Positions 62,201-64,000 of a DNA stretch of 64,000 nt are shown here, piece after piece. The notes beneath the pieces were generated by a model. That model was given only the letters and a program-made list of their open reading frames with translations. It did not search any database and had not been told where the DNA came from. A program made the position numbers and the translations under genes. The DNA is from Thiovibrio sp964588325. Lineage in GTDB: Bacteria; Desulfobacterota; Desulfobulbia; Desulfobulbales; Desulfurivibrionaceae. Position 1 is the stretch's first letter; the number at the start of each line of letters is the position of its first letter. Location of the stretch: NCBI GenBank assembly GCA_964588325.1, contig CAZPOR010000012.1, positions 1 through 64,000 of the forward strand, read 5' to 3'.

Positions 62201-63958
62201 TTGGAACGCTTTTTCGGTACAACACAGAGCGGCAACAGGCCATCGGGACAAGCAGGTTTGTTGCAGGGCCTCCTTGCGGCATTATATCTTTGTGTCGGGC
62301 TTGGTATTTTTTTTGTGCCTTCTGTAACCTGGGGTGCGCAGGAGGAGATTACCGTTGTGTCTCCGCTCGATGGCGCTTGGGTGACCGGGAAAGATCTTTT
62401 TCTGGCAGGATTTGTGAGTGGCGTTGAGGTGAAGGGCGTTGCCATCGAAGGGGTGAGTAATAAGGCTTCGGGTGGAGTTCTGCCGGTGGAAGAGGGAGCA
62501 TTCGGGGGGATGATTTCTCTTAGGGAAGGGGAAAATGTCATCAGCTTGAGCGCCGGCAAGCTTCAGAAAAAGGTGAAGGTTTTTTATGGGCCATCTCAAA
62601 AAGACAAGACAGGCCCCAAAGGCTACAAACGGTTTTATGTGCATAGCAATCCCGTGGCTCTGGACTGTAAAGAATGCCACAGGCTGCGACGCGGGCAGTA
62701 TGATTTCAAAAAGATTGTGCCGACCAGAGCCAATTGTACTACAGGGAAATGCCATGCCAATATGGGCAAGGCCGCCCATGTGCATGGGCCGGTGGGCGCC
62801 GGGGTCTGCATCTCATGCCATAGCCCGCACGGATCCTTTAATCCCATGGCCATGGAGCGAACCGGGCAGGACCTGTGCCTGGTCTGCCATCAGGCAAAGC
62901 AGGCAGAATTTAATGACAGCGTCGTGCATCAACCGGTTAAGGAAGGGTGCGTCGATTGTCATAACCCCCACGAATCCCCGATGCGCTTTCAGTTGCGCGG
63001 GAATGGCTCAAGCGTCAGCAGCCTGTGCTTCAACTGTCATGCGGCAGCGGTTTTTACCAAATCCCATCGCCATGGTCCAGTCGGCGCGGGGGATTGTATC
63101 GCCTGTCACCGCCCCCATTCCGGCAAGCATAAAAAATTGCTGATCGCTTCTCCTGAAAAAGCAGAGCTGTGTTTTCAGTGTCATCAGGAGCGAAAAAATG
63201 AATTCAGCATGAAACATGTCCATAAACCCGTGACCGAGAACTGCAACAAGTGTCATGATCCGCACAGTTCCGATTCCCAGTTCCAGTTACATAAAAAAAG
63301 CAGCGCGCTCTGCGCTGAATGTCATGAGAAGTTGAGTCCTGCTGTCTATAGTGAAATTAAAACCGCCACCTTTAAACACGCCCCTGTTGACCAGGGGAAG
63401 TGTACGGAATGCCACCGGGCTCATTCTTCCAACGAGAAGGCTCTGCTAAAAGACAACACGACAAAAATGTGTTTTACCTGTCATGATGAGTTGGGCGACA
63501 ATGTCACCGGCAGCAAGTCGAAGCATGGCCCGGTTCAGACCGGTGATTGCATGGCCTGCCATAAGGTGCATGGCTCCAAGTTCAGCCGTCTTCTTGTGCG
63601 GTATTATCCAGAAGAGTTTTACAAGGAATACAGTCCGGAGAATTATGATCTGTGCTTCGGCTGCCATAACAAGGAAATTGCCAAGAATAAATTCACCAGC
63701 ACTCTCACCAATTTCCGGGATGGCGAATACAATCTGCACTTTTATCATGTCAACATGAAGAAAGGCCGGAACTGTGTTTCTTGTCACGATGCGCATGCCA
63801 GCAGCCAGGCAAAGCATATCCGCAAGGAGGTTCCGTTCGGGTCTTGGTCGTACCCCATTGCCATGACCAAGACCGAAACCGGCGGAACGTGCGTGGTGGG
63901 TTGCCATGCGCCGAAAACCTATGACCGGAAAAATCCGAAAATCAAACCGAGCAGGTAG
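62201..63958 (+). CDS. large secreted multihaem cytochrome (14-16 haems)
   Basis: A 585-residue protein: signal peptide (ending VTWGA), ~90-residue Ig-like domain (SPLDGAWVTGKDLFLAG), then fourteen CxxCH motifs plus a CX4CH (CTTGKCH) and a CX3CH (CVVGCH). Repeats of HGPVGAG.C..CH.PH show its origin by duplication of a two-haem unit. It is a longer version of the cytochrome at 55154. TTG start at 62201 with GGGAGG. Only 57 bp after copy 2 with no terminator, so co-transcribed. Likely periplasmic or outer-membrane relay. Confidence 0.85.
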   Translation: MERFFGTTQSGNRPSGQAGLLQGLLAALYLCVGLGIFFVPSVTWGAQEEITVVSPLDGAWVTGKDLFLAGFVSGVEVKGVAIEGVSNKASGGVLPVEEGAFGGMISLREGENVISLSAGKLQKKVKVFYGPSQKDKTGPKGYKRFYVHSNPVALDCKECHRLRRGQYDFKKIVPTRANCTTGKCHANMGKAAHVHGPVGAGVCISCHSPHGSFNPMAMERTGQDLCLVCHQAKQAEFNDSVVHQPVKEGCVDCHNPHESPMRFQLRGNGSSVSSLCFNCHAAAVFTKSHRHGPVGAGDCIACHRPHSGKHKKLLIASPEKAELCFQCHQERKNEFSMKHVHKPVTENCNKCHDPHSSDSQFQLHKKSSALCAECHEKLSPAVYSEIKTATFKHAPVDQGKCTECHRAHSSNEKALLKDNTTKMCFTCHDELGDNVTGSKSKHGPVQTGDCMACHKVHGSKFSRLLVRYYPEEFYKEYSPENYDLCFGCHNKEIAKNKFTSTLTNFRDGEYNLHFYHVNMKKGRNCVSCHDAHASSQAKHIRKEVPFGSWSYPIAMTKTETGGTCVVGCHAPKTYDRKNPKIKPSR

Positions 63959-64000
63959 ATGATCTCTGCCGCGGGTCGTCATGGCGTTCGGACTCGGAAA

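Noticed and set aside
1..64000. CRISPR arrays, insertion sequences, prophage or integrative element
   Set aside because: No regularly spaced direct repeats, transposase, integrase or phage structural genes were found; the tRNA at the edge shows no adjacent integrase.

Overview
The window looks like a chromosomal segment of an anaerobic, GC-rich Desulfobacterota bacterium, probably near Desulfobulbales. The grounds are: an rnfCDGEAB-apbE cluster, a three-gene archaeal-type glutamate synthase, many multihaem c-type cytochromes, an AhbD-like radical SAM enzyme beside haem genes, the carboxynorspermidine route to polyamines, sigma-54 regulators and many two-component and c-di-GMP proteins. This placement is inferred from gene content only. 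No prophage, insertion sequence, CRISPR array or rRNA was seen.

Layout. 1-2.8 kb: a tRNA-Lys cut by the window edge and carboxynorspermidine synthase/decarboxylase. 2.8-5.3 kb: a secreted GH42-like glycosidase. 5.9-16.5 kb: a nitrogen-assimilation block with AmtB, glutamate synthase in three pieces, an NrpR-type regulator and a separate FMN glutamate-synthase-like protein. A recurring GGCAA-N2-TTGCC motif in the promoters around nrpR is a candidate operator, and amtB has a sigma-54 promoter. 16.8-23.9 kb: the Rnf ion-pumping ferredoxin:NAD oxidoreductase with its flavin transferase ApbE. RnfD appears to start at ATT, and RnfA carries an added secreted domain. 24-30.5 kb: housekeeping genes (gluQ, aat, carbonic anhydrase, hisD) and an HD-GYP/CheY pair. 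30.9-38 kb: an MFS carrier, a binding protein-kinase-response regulator set, an unpaired RelE-type toxin, a phosphoesterase and HigBA. 38-41.5 kb: a twelve-haem membrane-anchored cytochrome overlapping nadE. 41.7-46.9 kb: a PIN-PhoH ATPase and a haem block (AhbD-like, HemE, HD protein, HemH).

47-64 kb appears to be one functional block for extracellular electron transfer. Two tandem OmcS-like cytochromes and a cytochrome with up to 16 haems lie on the plus strand behind a consensus sigma-54 promoter (59463-59478). They are immediately downstream of an NtrC-type response regulator. On the other strand lie a thioredoxin-fold/TPR protein, a ten-haem cytochrome, an NHL-repeat secreted protein, a PstS-like binding protein, and two tandem membrane sensors that share one input module but have different outputs (diguanylate cyclase; histidine kinase). 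A PilZ-PAS-PAS-AAA+ activator with its own sigma-54-like promoter sits at the left end. The inferred logic is that a periplasmic signal is read by the paired sensors, passed to the sigma-54 activators and c-di-GMP, and switches on extracellular cytochromes that may form filaments.

Several dispersed palindromic repeats (1517, 5404, 7903, 21745, 24791, 30636, 44185) punctuate the gaps.
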